In this document: in pieces, positions 13,849 to 24,600 of the stretch | Layout: each line of letters begins with the position of its first letter | How positions within the stretch are numbered: the stretch's first letter is position 1 | Assembly (NCBI RefSeq): GCF_020329485.1 | Contig: NZ_JAGKJI010000043.1 | Location: 1-57,339 of the forward strand | Origin: Bradyrhizobium cenepequi | GTDB lineage: Bacteria; Pseudomonadota; Alphaproteobacteria; Rhizobiales; Xanthobacteraceae | Direction: 5' to 3' | DNA length: 57,339 nt | Translations under genes and position numbers: made by a program | The notes under the pieces: model-generated | Databases searched by the model: none | Told to the model about the DNA's origin: nothing | The model's input: the letters and a program-made list of their open reading frames with translations, nothing else

Positions 13849-16350
13849 TCATCTCTGGCGATCTAACCGGCGATATAATCGCTTTTGATTATTCGCCGGA
13901 TCAACCCAGGTGAAGCAGTCGGCCAGATCATCAATGCTTTGCAACACGCCAAGCAGGGCATAGGCGTTGAACGGCGTTCCTGCGCCCGTTTCATAATGGC
14001 TGACATAGTTCGCCATGATCGACGGGGCATGATGGCTCTGAAGATTTGCAATCTGCTGTGCCGATAGCACGCAGCGCCCCGCGGACTGATAGAGCGCTAC
14101 CGCTTCGGTGATGGCTTCAATGAACGTGGATAGGGTACGCTTGTCGCCACGCGTGGCATAGTCTGGCGGCACCGGCACTTCGAGCTTGGCAATAATCTGG
14201 CCGAGCTTGTATTCCAGATACTGGCGCAAGAACGGCTCGCCAATGTCGATTTGGCCCGCGTTTAGATATTGCGCCGCTTGGGTTTTGAGACGGTCCGCCT
14301 GCTGTGCCGATACCATCAGTCGCCCTTTCGGGGGCATGCCTTGCAGCTTTTGATGGTGCCATTCTGCAGTGCCGTTCAGTCGGTCAAAGTATTTCTCCAG
14401 GCTGGTATCGTGGCTGAAAATGATGAATTGCAGCCCGTCTGGCACCCCGCCAATCGCCCCATAACGCAGCCGACTGCGCAACGCGTCCATCAGCTTGAAT
14501 TGGTGCCCCGCATCGAAGCTGGAGGTTACATCGTCGAGCACCATGAACCGCGGCATCCCCCGCTGACGGGTAGCCGCCGCCAGGAAGATCGCGGCGGCAA
14601 CCGCGTTGCGGTAACTCTCTGACAGCAGGGCGCGCGCGCTCTGATCCTGCAGACCGAAGAAATCCGCCAGTTTGAGATCGACGTTCTCGCTGGTTTGCGC
14701 CCGGCTGAGGGTGGGCCGGACGTTGGGCCCACCGCGTACCAGTTGGCCGAATAAATCCTGGCAGCTCGCCTGGATATCGGTAATCCGAGCATTTGCGAGC
14801 GCCGTTTCTGCCGTGGCAAAACTTTGGGCAGCCACTGTGATAAAGGCTTTCCAGCGATTGAGGCGAGCGAGCTTAGCACGCTTGGCCGTCACCAAGGGAA
14901 GGCTGGTTTCATACTCTTGCACCGCATCCCGAAATTGCTTGGCTTGGCCGAGCGTGCGCGTCACCTGCACCAGAGAAGGCGGCAGTGTAGCCTGGAGATC
15001 GGCGATTTCATCTTGAGCTTTCGTCAGCGCACTCGCCCGGCGACCTTCGAGCGCGGCGAGCTGGGCCTTGCCCCGTTTAAGATCGCCCGTGGCGATGGAG
15101 GCTTGACGCGTCGCAAGGGCCAGGCTTGCGCTGACGCGATCCGCGGCCGCGACCGCCAGCACCGGATATTCCTCAAGCTGGCGCAGCTTCGCGATACACG
15201 CGGCTGCCGCCGCCTGCCGGGCTAGTTCAGAATCGAGCCGTGCCGCCTCATCATAGATCGCAATCTTGGCTTCCAGCTTGTCTTTCAGTGGCCCATCGGA
15301 TGCCGCTTCACAGACCGGGCATACACGGGAATCGTGCCATTCCTCGCCGACGACAACCGCGAGTGCATCCTTCAGCAGCGCATGAATCGAGGCTGCCCCG
15401 ACCTCACGAATTGCCTCATCCCGTGCGACCGCGAGCGCAATTAGGGCATCAATGTCACTGGATTCCGCCGCCGTTACCTGAAGCGCGCCCAGGGCCGTGA
15501 CGGTTGTATTCAGCTCATTAAGCACCTTGCGCGCCGCGCCGCCTTCCTCCTGATCGATCGCCCATTCCGCTGTGTCAAAATTTAGGTCCATCACCGAGCT
15601 GGAGCCCAGCAGCGGCGCGAACAGCGGCATAGCCACCAGGGCCGCTGTGACGCCGGCTTTGAGGAGCGCGGTATTCTGGAGGCCAGCGACTGCCGCACCG
15701 GTAACTTCCTGATAGGCAGCCAGCATGCGCCGCTCGATCCCGCTGAGCGATCTGGCTTCAGTCGTCAGCTCGTTATCGAGGGCCGACAGCCCCAAGTCAG
15801 TGTTGATGTTGCGCGTGTTCCGCGCACCATCGAGAGCTTGTCTCAGCCGTGAATAGCGGCTCAGGCCAACCAGCGACGCGAAGGACCGCCCCCGGTCGAG
15901 CGCCGAACAGTCAATGAAATCGGCAAATCTGGCATAATCGACCAGCACGAAATCTTCTTGGAGGCTGGCCAGAAACCCTGTCGGGTCAGGATGACCGGAG
16001 GGCGATGACACCGCCCTCCCCCCACGCGCCGGGCGCGTAACCGTGATCGACACATCGGGCGCCCCATCATCACTGCCGAACACCAGGGCGATTGTCGCGC
16101 ATTGGCGGGGATGGAATTTGTTGACGACGTAGCTATCACCCTTCTCCACATCCTGCAGACCTTTGAGGCGCGGTACCGTTCCGTGGATAGCGAAATGCAA
16201 TGCCTCGAAGATCGAGCTTTTGCCTACGCCATTGGGAGCATGAACCGAATTGACGGCATCCGGCTTGAATCGCAGAACCAACGGATCGCTGTCATTGTTA
16301 ATGCCGCGAAAGCCCTCAATCGCCGCCGAGGTAAGGAAATATCGACTCAT
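13849..16350 (-). CDS. SMC/RecN-like AAA ATPase with a CxxC zinc hook
   Basis: 833 residues. Walker A APNGVGKSS at 38-46 follows an SMC-type start (SAAIEGFRGINND). A long helical middle carries one CPVC pair (344-347), a zinc-hook-like tip as in Rad50/RloC. Then come a signature-like ALLSESYRNA (574-583), Walker B FMVLDDVTSSFD (602-613) and an H-loop FSHD (645-648). About 185 residues beyond the head form a separate helical domain of unknown kind. Its start overlaps the stop of the 71-residue gene by four bases, so the two are translationally coupled. Such ATPases act on DNA ends or as sensors in anti-phage systems. No attached nuclease motif was recognised. Confidence 0.8.
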   Translation of the reverse strand: MSRYFLTSAAIEGFRGINNDSDPLVLRFKPDAVNSVHAPNGVGKSSIFEALHFAIHGTVPRLKGLQDVEKGDSYVVNKFHPRQCATIALVFGSDDGAPDVSITVTRPARGGRAVSSPSGHPDPTGFLASLQEDFVLVDYARFADFIDCSALDRGRSFASLVGLSRYSRLRQALDGARNTRNINTDLGLSALDNELTTEARSLSGIERRMLAAYQEVTGAAVAGLQNTALLKAGVTAALVAMPLFAPLLGSSSVMDLNFDTAEWAIDQEEGGAARKVLNELNTTVTALGALQVTAAESSDIDALIALAVARDEAIREVGAASIHALLKDALAVVVGEEWHDSRVCPVCEAASDGPLKDKLEAKIAIYDEAARLDSELARQAAAAACIAKLRQLEEYPVLAVAAADRVSASLALATRQASIATGDLKRGKAQLAALEGRRASALTKAQDEIADLQATLPPSLVQVTRTLGQAKQFRDAVQEYETSLPLVTAKRAKLARLNRWKAFITVAAQSFATAETALANARITDIQASCQDLFGQLVRGGPNVRPTLSRAQTSENVDLKLADFFGLQDQSARALLSESYRNAVAAAIFLAAATRQRGMPRFMVLDDVTSSFDAGHQFKLMDALRSRLRYGAIGGVPDGLQFIIFSHDTSLEKYFDRLNGTAEWHHQKLQGMPPKGRLMVSAQQADRLKTQAAQYLNAGQIDIGEPFLRQYLEYKLGQIIAKLEVPVPPDYATRGDKRTLSTFIEAITEAVALYQSAGRCVLSAQQIANLQSHHAPSIMANYVSHYETGAGTPFNAYALLGVLQSIDDLADCFTWVDPANNQKRLYRRLDRQR

Positions 16351-16562
16351 GTTGCAAGAGCCGCCGGCAGTGCTTCAACGGCAACGAGCACTGCCCGATG
16401 AAACTCCTCAATCGCCCGGCGATTACGGGCTGCATCCCCATCCCCGATTAAACTGGCCAGGTTGTCGAACAGGATTCTTGCGCATTCAGGATCGAGCTGC
16501 TCCACTTCGGCCCGGAAAAGCGCAAGGTTCTCGTCAAATGAGAGTGTTGCGTCGAAATCCAC
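16347..16562 (-). CDS. 71-residue acidic partner of the zinc-hook ATPase
   Basis: The frame begins with MDFDATLSFDENLALFRAEV and continues EQLDPECARILFDNLASLIG then DGDAARNRRAIEEFHRAVLV. It is acidic and wholly helical, with no membrane segment. Its TGA overlaps the ATG of the ATPase (ATGA), a strong sign that the two proteins work together, since stoichiometry would be coupled. I recognise no family. Small helical accessory subunits of this size accompany SMC-like ATPases in several defence cassettes. That comparison is structural analogy only. Confidence 0.65.
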   Translation of the reverse strand: MDFDATLSFDENLALFRAEVEQLDPECARILFDNLASLIGDGDAARNRRAIEEFHRAVLVAVEALPAALAT

Positions 16563-16780
16563 CGTATACCCCTTAGAACGCGAACTTGGCCTAACCCTGG
16601 GCTTCGACTGGGCACGGCCGTTTGGTTACGAGATTGGGTCTGAAATCGCGAGGGAAATCGTGCTCGGTCGATGTTCGCTTTGCAGCACATTACGGACCCC
16701 GGCCAAACTTCGAGCCAAGTCAGAAAAGTGCCGAAAATATCGGGCGACGCAAAACAGCATCCGAGATTAGAATTCCCAAG

Positions 16781-19700
16781 CTACAGCTCGACGAGGTCGA
16801 TCACCTTGTCTTGGATGGATTTCGCGAGATCGACGACATGTTGATGATGCGTAAACACAATGATCTGGCGGCGATGTCCCGCGGCTGCCAGCAGACGGAG
16901 CGTCGCCAGCGTGCGCCTTTCGTCGAAACTCGCCAGCAGGTCGTCGCCAATAAACGGCATCGGTTCGGTTGGCCATCGCTCCAACAAAGCGAGGCGGAGC
17001 GCCAGAAAGAGCTGATCGCGCGTCCCCTCGCTCAGGCCCGAGACCGGCACTCGCTCGGCGTCATGCCTCTCTGCTATGAGGACCGGCTGATCGTCCTCGC
17101 TATAGTCGATGCCCAGACCGGCGAAGGCGTGATCGGTTGCCAACGCGAAGAGCGATCCGGCACGCGCAATCAGCGGATCCTGCACCATGGCGCGATAACG
17201 CTCGATCGTGCGCGCGGCGAGCCGCGATGCCGTCGCTTTCAGGATCCAGCGTTCTGCAATCGACAGTAACTCGGCGTTCGCCTCGGCGCGCTCCGCCGCC
17301 GCTGCTGCGGCGTTACGCCCTTTCGTCAGTACTTCGAGATCGAATTTGGCTTGATGGTGAATGGCGGATGCGTCTGCGATATCCTTCAGTAGCTGTTTTT
17401 GCCTCACCGTCTCACGCTCGATCTCGCCCGGCAGCACGTCAAGGTCCAGGTTTTCCCTCTCCCGCCGCAAAGTGTCCTCATCGCGACCGTCGGCGATTAC
17501 GTACAGCTCCCGCCGCGTGTTCGCCTGATCAGCTTCAAGGCGATGCCTTATCGCAATGCGCTCAAGCGGGGCCGACAGATCACCCATATCGGCCACACCA
17601 AGCTTTGAACGGGCATCGCCCAGCACCGCCGCGATCGCTTCGCGCCTCGCAAGCAGAGCCTGGTGAGTGCCAGTCCGCTTCGCCGCGTTCTCGCGCAGTC
17701 TCCGGCAGGTTTCGCTGTCACGTCGCGCCTGACCGAGTTTTTCCATAATGCGCGCAAGAGATTCCTGCGCTGATGCGCTTTTGAGTTGCGGCGCGACTCG
17801 ATCCAGTACGCCGAACACGTCGCGATCGAAGGCTTGCAGATCGTCCCCTATCGTATCAACGCTGCGGCCTTCACGTTCGTAACTCGCTTTGGGTACTGCC
17901 ACAAACTGCCAGACAGCCAACGCGGCCTCGGCTTCCGCCGGCGTCGCCGCTTCAGAAAGGCCGATGCCGCTCATTGCTGCCGGCCACAGCCTCCGGCGAA
18001 CCTCGGCCAGTTCGGCCTCCGCCGCCTCAACCTCGGCCTTGGCCTCCGCCATATCCCGTTCCGCACGCTTTTTTGCAACGGATCGTGCTTTCGTGTCGGC
18101 CCTCGCTGCCTGCAATTCGTCGAATCGCGCCTTTGCCTCGCGAAACAGAATCTCCGGCGCCAGCGTGGGATCAGCCGTGCGGCCTGCGCACTCGAGAAAA
18201 GCGATCACCGCCGCCTTGCCCAACTCGAGGCTTGATGCGAGTGCATCGACTTCGAACTTCTGCGAGTCGCACTTGCGAAGCTTCGACAAGACGTCGTCGA
18301 GCCGCTCGCGCCAACGAAGCATATCAGCTGGACCACGAGGTACCAGGCCGGATGCAGCCCATGCATGCCTCCAGTCGACCTCCTCCGCAGCGAGATCGGC
18401 CTGCAATTTCGTCAGCCTGTCCGCGTAGCTGTCGCGTGCGTTGCGACTGGCCGCAAGGCGCTCCAGCCCATCCTCCTGGCGCGTAGCGCGTCCTGTGTCG
18501 GCCAGCAACAAATCCGTGACGCTGTCAATATCACGTGACGAGCGCACGATCTCTTCGAAGCGAAGCGCGCGCTGGTCGCTGTCGCCCTCAAGCACAAGGC
18601 GTAATCCATCAAGTGACACATCGCGTTCGGAGCGCGCGTGGGACAGGTCCGCTCGCGTAGGCACAGCGCCTGCGCTTGACAGTCTTGTAAGCTCGGCCTT
18701 GGTCGCCGAAATAATATCATCGGTCGCGGCGATCGCATCGCGCAGGCGCTTTGCCTCGCTCTCGTTCAGTTGGGAACGGTGCGCGTATTTTACGATCGCA
18801 GCCGCATCTGGCAACGCCAGCCCGTGAAGCTGCTCTAGTTCACCTGGCGGCGGATCGAGCGACGCAACCGCGCAGGTCAGCTCTCGCATCTCAGCGTTCA
18901 GCGTGGCCACGTCGCGGCGCAGCCGCTCCGACTGCGCCGGGACATCGCCGAGCGCGTCGAACCGTTGACGCAGATGTTCGATATCGACCAGATCGGACTT
19001 TGCATCCTCAATGGCCAAGTCGTCGTACTCCTGCCGCGCGCGTGCTCCGCGAAGGTTCGCATCGGCGATCGCCTTTTCGGCGCGCCGTGTTTGCTCAATG
19101 AGATCGCGGGCCAGCGCCAAAGCCGGATCGGTCGGCAGTCTCTCCAGCAATTCGACATGCGAAGGCAGCCCGAGCCGTCGCGCCGCCTCTTCGAGAATCC
19201 CCTGCGCCTGATCGCGCGCGAGGCGGCGGCGGGGCAAATCCTCGGTTGCCTTGCGCACGGCGCCTAGGGCTTCGCGCAGCCCGTCGATCTTTGCACCTTG
19301 GGAAAGCAGGGCCTCATCGACCGCCATGGTCGCAATCTCGGCCTCGTCGGCAGCCCCCGCCGCCTTGAGCGCGGCAATCTCGTTGCTGATGGCTCCATGT
19401 TCGTTGAGTGCCGCCCGCCACTCAGACAGAGATTGCTCCGAAACCAACGGTAAGGCCGAGAGGACCGCCAGCTCCATCCCTATGTTGTCCAGCCGCAGGA
19501 GATGCGGGCGTACGCGCAACGTCCGGCGCCAGCGGACCAACAACGCGCCGGCCTGGTCGTGCTCGGTGCTCAATGCATCCAGACGCGCCTTAGCCTCTTG
19601 CACAGCGCTTTCCGCCTGCCGAATGGCGTCCCGCGTAACGATCGCGTCGCGAAGTGCACGGTCGGAATTGTCGCGGCGTTCTGCAGCGACATAGAACGGC

Positions 19701-20239
19701 TTGTTTGCGGACCGGCGCGGCGTGAACAGGTCATCGGCCTCTCCCTCCAGCCGCTCTTTGACACGCGACAGCGCCGCCATTCCCGCTGAACTTGCAGCCA
19801 GCGTCTCAGCCAGCCTTCCTCCAGCCTTCAACAATTCATAACCGCCATCCCGTAGCGCCTGTGCAGTCAGACCGAATTCACGGTTGAACGATTCACGTGA
19901 CAGTCCTTCGAGAATGAACGAAAGTCGGTCATCGGGCAACGGCTGATCATGCTCGTCAACAAGAGTGTTCTTGTTTCCTTTGCGTCTACGCGCCGTGACC
20001 GTTCGCCCGTCGGAGTGGCGAAGGCAGCCGCCGATCCGCAAAGTCTTGCTGTCGTGCCGGAAGTCGTAATCGGTGCGTGCGCTGAACCCGAACAAGAGAT
20101 CGCTGATTGCCGACAAGGCGGACGTCTTTCCTGCCTCGTTCGCGCCGCGAACGACATGAAGCGCCGCCTCGGGATGAAACGACAGCTTGCGATCTGAAAA
20201 GACGCCGTATCGTTCGAGAACCAGATGCTCGATCCTCAC
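16781..20239 (-). CDS. Rad50/SbcC-like coiled-coil ATPase, YhaN type
   Basis: 1152 residues. Walker A is RGANEAGKTSALSAI (31-45). The opening IEHLVLERYGVFSDRKLSFH and the early block DDRLSFILEGLSRESFNREF then GLTAQALRDGG are characteristic of the YhaN/AAA_27 family. Long heptad-rich helices fill residues 150-1030. Near the end are the ABC signature LSEGTRDQLFLALRLAL (about 1067-1083), Walker B PFIGDDLLASFD (1095-1106) and an H-loop FTHH (about 1129-1132). Its start overlaps the end of the exonuclease gene by four bases. Together they form an SbcCD/Mre11-Rad50-type DNA end-processing complex. No CxxC hook is evident, as expected for YhaN. Confidence 0.85.
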   Translation of the reverse strand: MRIEHLVLERYGVFSDRKLSFHPEAALHVVRGANEAGKTSALSAISDLLFGFSARTDYDFRHDSKTLRIGGCLRHSDGRTVTARRRKGNKNTLVDEHDQPLPDDRLSFILEGLSRESFNREFGLTAQALRDGGYELLKAGGRLAETLAASSAGMAALSRVKERLEGEADDLFTPRRSANKPFYVAAERRDNSDRALRDAIVTRDAIRQAESAVQEAKARLDALSTEHDQAGALLVRWRRTLRVRPHLLRLDNIGMELAVLSALPLVSEQSLSEWRAALNEHGAISNEIAALKAAGAADEAEIATMAVDEALLSQGAKIDGLREALGAVRKATEDLPRRRLARDQAQGILEEAARRLGLPSHVELLERLPTDPALALARDLIEQTRRAEKAIADANLRGARARQEYDDLAIEDAKSDLVDIEHLRQRFDALGDVPAQSERLRRDVATLNAEMRELTCAVASLDPPPGELEQLHGLALPDAAAIVKYAHRSQLNESEAKRLRDAIAATDDIISATKAELTRLSSAGAVPTRADLSHARSERDVSLDGLRLVLEGDSDQRALRFEEIVRSSRDIDSVTDLLLADTGRATRQEDGLERLAASRNARDSYADRLTKLQADLAAEEVDWRHAWAASGLVPRGPADMLRWRERLDDVLSKLRKCDSQKFEVDALASSLELGKAAVIAFLECAGRTADPTLAPEILFREAKARFDELQAARADTKARSVAKKRAERDMAEAKAEVEAAEAELAEVRRRLWPAAMSGIGLSEAATPAEAEAALAVWQFVAVPKASYEREGRSVDTIGDDLQAFDRDVFGVLDRVAPQLKSASAQESLARIMEKLGQARRDSETCRRLRENAAKRTGTHQALLARREAIAAVLGDARSKLGVADMGDLSAPLERIAIRHRLEADQANTRRELYVIADGRDEDTLRRERENLDLDVLPGEIERETVRQKQLLKDIADASAIHHQAKFDLEVLTKGRNAAAAAAERAEANAELLSIAERWILKATASRLAARTIERYRAMVQDPLIARAGSLFALATDHAFAGLGIDYSEDDQPVLIAERHDAERVPVSGLSEGTRDQLFLALRLALLERWPTEPMPFIGDDLLASFDERRTLATLRLLAAAGHRRQIIVFTHHQHVVDLAKSIQDKVIDLVEL

Positions 20240-21462
20240 GCTAGCTCTCCCGCAAGGAGCGCGCGCGCATCTGCCGCCAGGGTCTTCAGGGTGTCCAATT
20301 GAGAATATTCGTCATGAAGGTCCTTCGGTAGCCTGGCCTTCAGAAGCTCAGTCAGTTCAAGGAGAATGGCAGCGAAATCCGGGTCGGCCGCAGCTTCCGC
20401 CAGCAAGCGATCCACATTCAGGCTTTCGCCGGGCGATAGGGCTGCTAAAGCCTGCGGGGGCAAGCTTGTTTTCACCTTGAGTTGCTCGACCCAGCAGTCA
20501 GGCGACAGTTGAAACCCGTTCGCGCGAACATCGTCCTGCAGCGCCTCACGCCGTGCGACGAGATGACCGTGAAGGCTTGTGGCGCCGGTTAGCGTGACCC
20601 GCACGGCAAGGGGGCGCCCCTCGCCTTTGGTATGTGCATCGGCCATGGCAGCCCCGATCCGCGACATCAATTCGGCATCGGTGGAAATGTCGGCGACGTC
20701 GACCGACAGATGAGCCCAGCGCGCGCCATCCAGCGTCACCGGCGATACATCCACGATGCGACCGTCATCGACGGTGACGCGCACTGCGCCCTTGGCTCCG
20801 GTTTCGCGCACGCCCCTTCCCTGAAGATTGCCAGGATACACGATCCATGGATCGCGGCTGACAATCTCGGCGGCGTGGACGTGACCAAGCGCCCAGTAGT
20901 CGTAGCCGAACCGCGTGAGGTCCTCGACCGTGCACGGAGCGTATCCCTCATGGCCGCGCGTTCCATCGAGGGACGTATGCAGGACGCCGATATTGAGCCA
21001 ACCGTCACAGCGGGCCGGATAGGTCTCCACAAATTCGGCGGTGAGCCGGTTCTGGAAGCTTCGGCCATGCAGGGCAACCCGATAATGATCCAACGTATGA
21101 GTCTCCGCCTTGCCGGCGCGGAATGTCGTCACGCTCTCCGGATAGGGCAGTTCGCGGGACATCACGCTCTCTGCGTCGTGATTGCCCTTAACGATGAACG
21201 TTGGAATGCCTCCGCGGTGCAAGGCACTGATCGCGCGCACAAAGAAGAGTCCCGTGGTTACATCCTTCCAGTCGCCATCAAAGATGTCGCCTGCAATGAT
21301 AAGAAAGGCCGCTTTGCTCGAGATCGTTTCCTCAACCAGCGCCTCCACGGCGCGCCGGCCGGCCTGGGCAAAGCGATCGGCGACTGCCTTGTCCTTGAGA
21401 CTTAGGCCGGCGAGCGGGCTATCGATGTGCAGATCGGCGGCGTGAATGAAGGTGAAGCGCAT
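20236..21462 (-). CDS. Mre11/SbcD-like DNA exonuclease, YhaO type
   Basis: 408 residues from ATG 21462; an in-frame TTG at 21471 is possible. Metallophosphoesterase motifs are in order: FIHAADLHIDSPL (DxH), IIAGDIFDGDW (GDxxD), IVKGNHDAES (GNHD), IGVLHTSLDG (H) and WALGHVHAAE (GHxH). These bind two metal ions, usually Mn2+. The C-terminal third is the capping/partner-binding region. The stop overlaps the YhaN-like start by four bases. In the YhaN/YhaO family the pair processes DNA ends, and such pairs are found both in repair and in defence islands. Only 160 bp separate it from the divergent helicase gene. Confidence 0.88.
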   Translation of the reverse strand: MRFTFIHAADLHIDSPLAGLSLKDKAVADRFAQAGRRAVEALVEETISSKAAFLIIAGDIFDGDWKDVTTGLFFVRAISALHRGGIPTFIVKGNHDAESVMSRELPYPESVTTFRAGKAETHTLDHYRVALHGRSFQNRLTAEFVETYPARCDGWLNIGVLHTSLDGTRGHEGYAPCTVEDLTRFGYDYWALGHVHAAEIVSRDPWIVYPGNLQGRGVRETGAKGAVRVTVDDGRIVDVSPVTLDGARWAHLSVDVADISTDAELMSRIGAAMADAHTKGEGRPLAVRVTLTGATSLHGHLVARREALQDDVRANGFQLSPDCWVEQLKVKTSLPPQALAALSPGESLNVDRLLAEAAADPDFAAILLELTELLKARLPKDLHDEYSQLDTLKTLAADARALLAGELA

Positions 21463-21622
21463 TATGTCCAACGCTGGCGCGTCGGCACCTACGGCCTCAG
21501 CGGGAAATTGACACCTGAAAACCCGAGTGTTTTTAGGATTGACCCTTTTAAATAGAAAGTTTGCTTGCGATCAAGGTAGTGGTATCGAGATATCCACGAG
21601 ATTATTCCTTTGGGCTGGGGCA

Positions 21623-24600
21623 ATGGATCAATTTGAAATTGAATGCGCCGACGGCGGCGATGCTGTGAGTGCGCCTGTCGAGGATGCGCGCGTGCACGTA
21701 AGGGCCGACCTCGCAGCCACCTTCACATTTGCATCGCATCAGAACTCGATCCCGGTGATACGTTCGATCCGGATCGAAAACGCAACCGCTGACAGCATTG
21801 AAAACGTTCGGCTGGAGCTGACGGCAAGCCCTGCCTTTCTACGCGCCAAGAGCTGGACCATCGACCGCATCGGCGCAGGCGACGATGTCACGCTGTCGGA
21901 TCGGCGCATCGATCTCGACGCAGCTTACCTCGCCGGGCTTGACGAGGCCGAACGAGGCGACATTGCGCTGCGACTGATGAAGGGCGAGCGCGTCCTAACT
22001 GAGACACTTGTGCCGGTGCGACTATTGGCGCGCGACGAGTGGGGCGGTGTCCCCGACATGGGGCAGTTGCTGCCGGCATTCATCATGCCGAACGATCCCG
22101 CCATATTCCGGGTGCTTCGGTCGGCAGCCGAACGATTGGCTGCGCACGGTCATTCATCGGCGCTGGACGGCTATCAGAGCGACGATCCGAAGCGCGCATA
22201 CATGCTCGCCGCAGCGGTCTATTCGGCGGTCGCAGGGTTCGGCATTCACTACGCCGAACCGCCGACGAGCTTCGAATCGCGGGGACAGAAGGTCCGCGGG
22301 CCAAGCAAGGTCGTACACGATTCGATCGCCACCTGCCTCGACACGACACTTCTGTTCACCGCCGCTCTGGAGGCTGTCGGTTTGAACACCGTGGTCGTGA
22401 TGCTTGATGGCCACGCATTTGCCGGCGTATGGCTCGTCAAGCGCACGATGCCGAAGACGGTCGAAGAGGATGTAGCCGAAATACGCAAGGGGGTCGCCGC
22501 ACGCGAACTGGTCGTGTTTGAGACCACCGGGGTCACGCATCGGCCGGCAATGACGTTCGAGCAGGCGAAAAAGGCGAGCGAGGCCAAGCTCGAGGAGGAC
22601 GCCTCGCAACGCTTCGTGTCGGCGATCGACGTCGCACGGTCGAGGTCCGCAGGCATCATGCCTCTGGCCTCGCATGAAGCCCGACAATTCGATAGCGCGG
22701 AAGATCATGAAGAACCCTCGGAGATCCCGCTTCCGTCCGAGCCTGATTTCATGCCGGCCGATACGGTCGATCAAAAGCCGACGACACCGGCCGGCCGTAT
22801 CGAACGATGGCAAACCCGCCTGCTCGACCTGTCGCTACGCAACAGGCTCCTGAATTTTTCGGAGGGCAAGCGGGCCGTACCGTTTGTCTGCCCCGACGTC
22901 GCCTACCTCGAAGACCGGCTGGCCGACAACGCCGCAATCAGGCTAATCTCGCTGCCTCAGCAGAACCCCTTGGGTGATCGCGACCCGGGACTGCATCGTG
23001 ACCGCCGCGGACAGGATCTCCATCGAGGCTTCGCCGCGGAAGCGCTGCAGCGGGACGAACTGTCGTCGATGCTCGAGCCGAAGGATTTGTTCGCGCGCCT
23101 AACTGATCTCTATCGCCAAGCCAAAAGCGATCTGTCTGAAGGCGGCACGAATACTCTCTATCTTGCCGTCGGCATCCTGAAATGGAAGAAGACCCCAAGC
23201 GAGCAACGCATCTATCGCGCACCCATTCTCCTGCTGCCGGTCAAGCTCGATCGATCCGGCGTGTCCGATCGCTTTCGCCTCAAGTTTCACGAAGATGAGC
23301 CACGGCTCAATGCCACCCTCCTGCAATTCGTGAAACGCGAATTCGACCTGAACTTGCCGGACTTTCGGGATGGCCTCCCGGAGGACGGCAAGGGCATCGA
23401 TGTGCTGCAAGTGCTGGAGCACATGCGCCGCGCCGTACGCGATGTGCCTGGGTTCGAAGTGGTCGACGACGTCGCTCTGTCGACTTTCTCCTTTGCCAAA
23501 TACCTGATGTGGAAAGATCTGACGGATCGCGTCGCAGCACTGCGGCAGAACCGCGTGGTCAAGCACCTGATCGATACTCCGGAGCGCGCCTTTGAAGGCG
23601 GCGACAAGCCGTTCCCAGACGAGAACGATATCGATCGCCATTACGCCTCTGCCGAAATCGTCATGCCCTTGCCAGCAGATTCCTCGCAGATCGCTGCCAG
23701 CCTCGCGGCCGCGCAGGGCCGTGACTTCGTGATCGTCGGACCGCCGGGGACCGGAAAGAGCCAGACGATCGCCAACATGATTGCAGCGTGTCTTGCCGCG
23801 CGCAAGACGGTGCTCTTCGTCGCGGAAAAGACCGCAGCGTTGGATGTGGTCTATCGACGCCTGCGCGAACACGGCCTCGCCGACCATTGTCTCGAACTCC
23901 ATTCGAGCAAGGCCGATCGAAAGCACTTCTTCAGCCAGTTGAAAGATTCCTGGGAGAAACGCGGAACGCAGAAAGCGTCACAATGGGTCACGCTGAACGA
24001 GCGCTTACAGATCCGGCGCGACGAACTGAATGCCTACGTCGCAGCACTCCACGAACCGGCCCTCAACAGGCTGACACCCTATGTTGCCATGGGCATCGCA
24101 ACGCTGGGCCATCAGGATCATGCCCCGACGTTCAGCTGGCCTGAGAAGGACACACACGACGCGGCCGGCTACGCGGAGCTCGAAGATCTCGCAAATCGCC
24201 TTGGCCTCACTTATGCCGCCGTGAAGGTGCGACCGGTTCTGCGCCTGGTGCAGGTCGAAGAATGGACGAGCGCGTGGCAGGAGAAGCTGATCGCGACGGC
24301 CCGCTCGCTCGGACGCGCCGCGGCCTCCGCCAAGACGGCCCTGGCCGCCCTTAGTCCTCGCCTTGGTCTTGCCGGATTGCAAGACTCTCGGGACGAAGGG
24401 CTGAAGTATTTTGCCGATCTCGCCCGTGACGTCCTCGCAACCTCAGGCGAGGACCACACCATCATCCTGCACAGGGACTTTGCGGTACTTACGCGAGCCG
24501 TTGCTGATCTCGAAAAGGCGATCGCAACCTATCGCGACGGGGAGACCGGCCTTTCGGCGCGCTATACTCCTGATGTCATCGCGCGGATTCCGATTGACGA

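Noticed and set aside
23099..23926. 275-codon minus-strand frame inside the giant helicase gene
   Set aside because: Lies wholly within the DUF4011/helicase coding region and has shadow-type composition.
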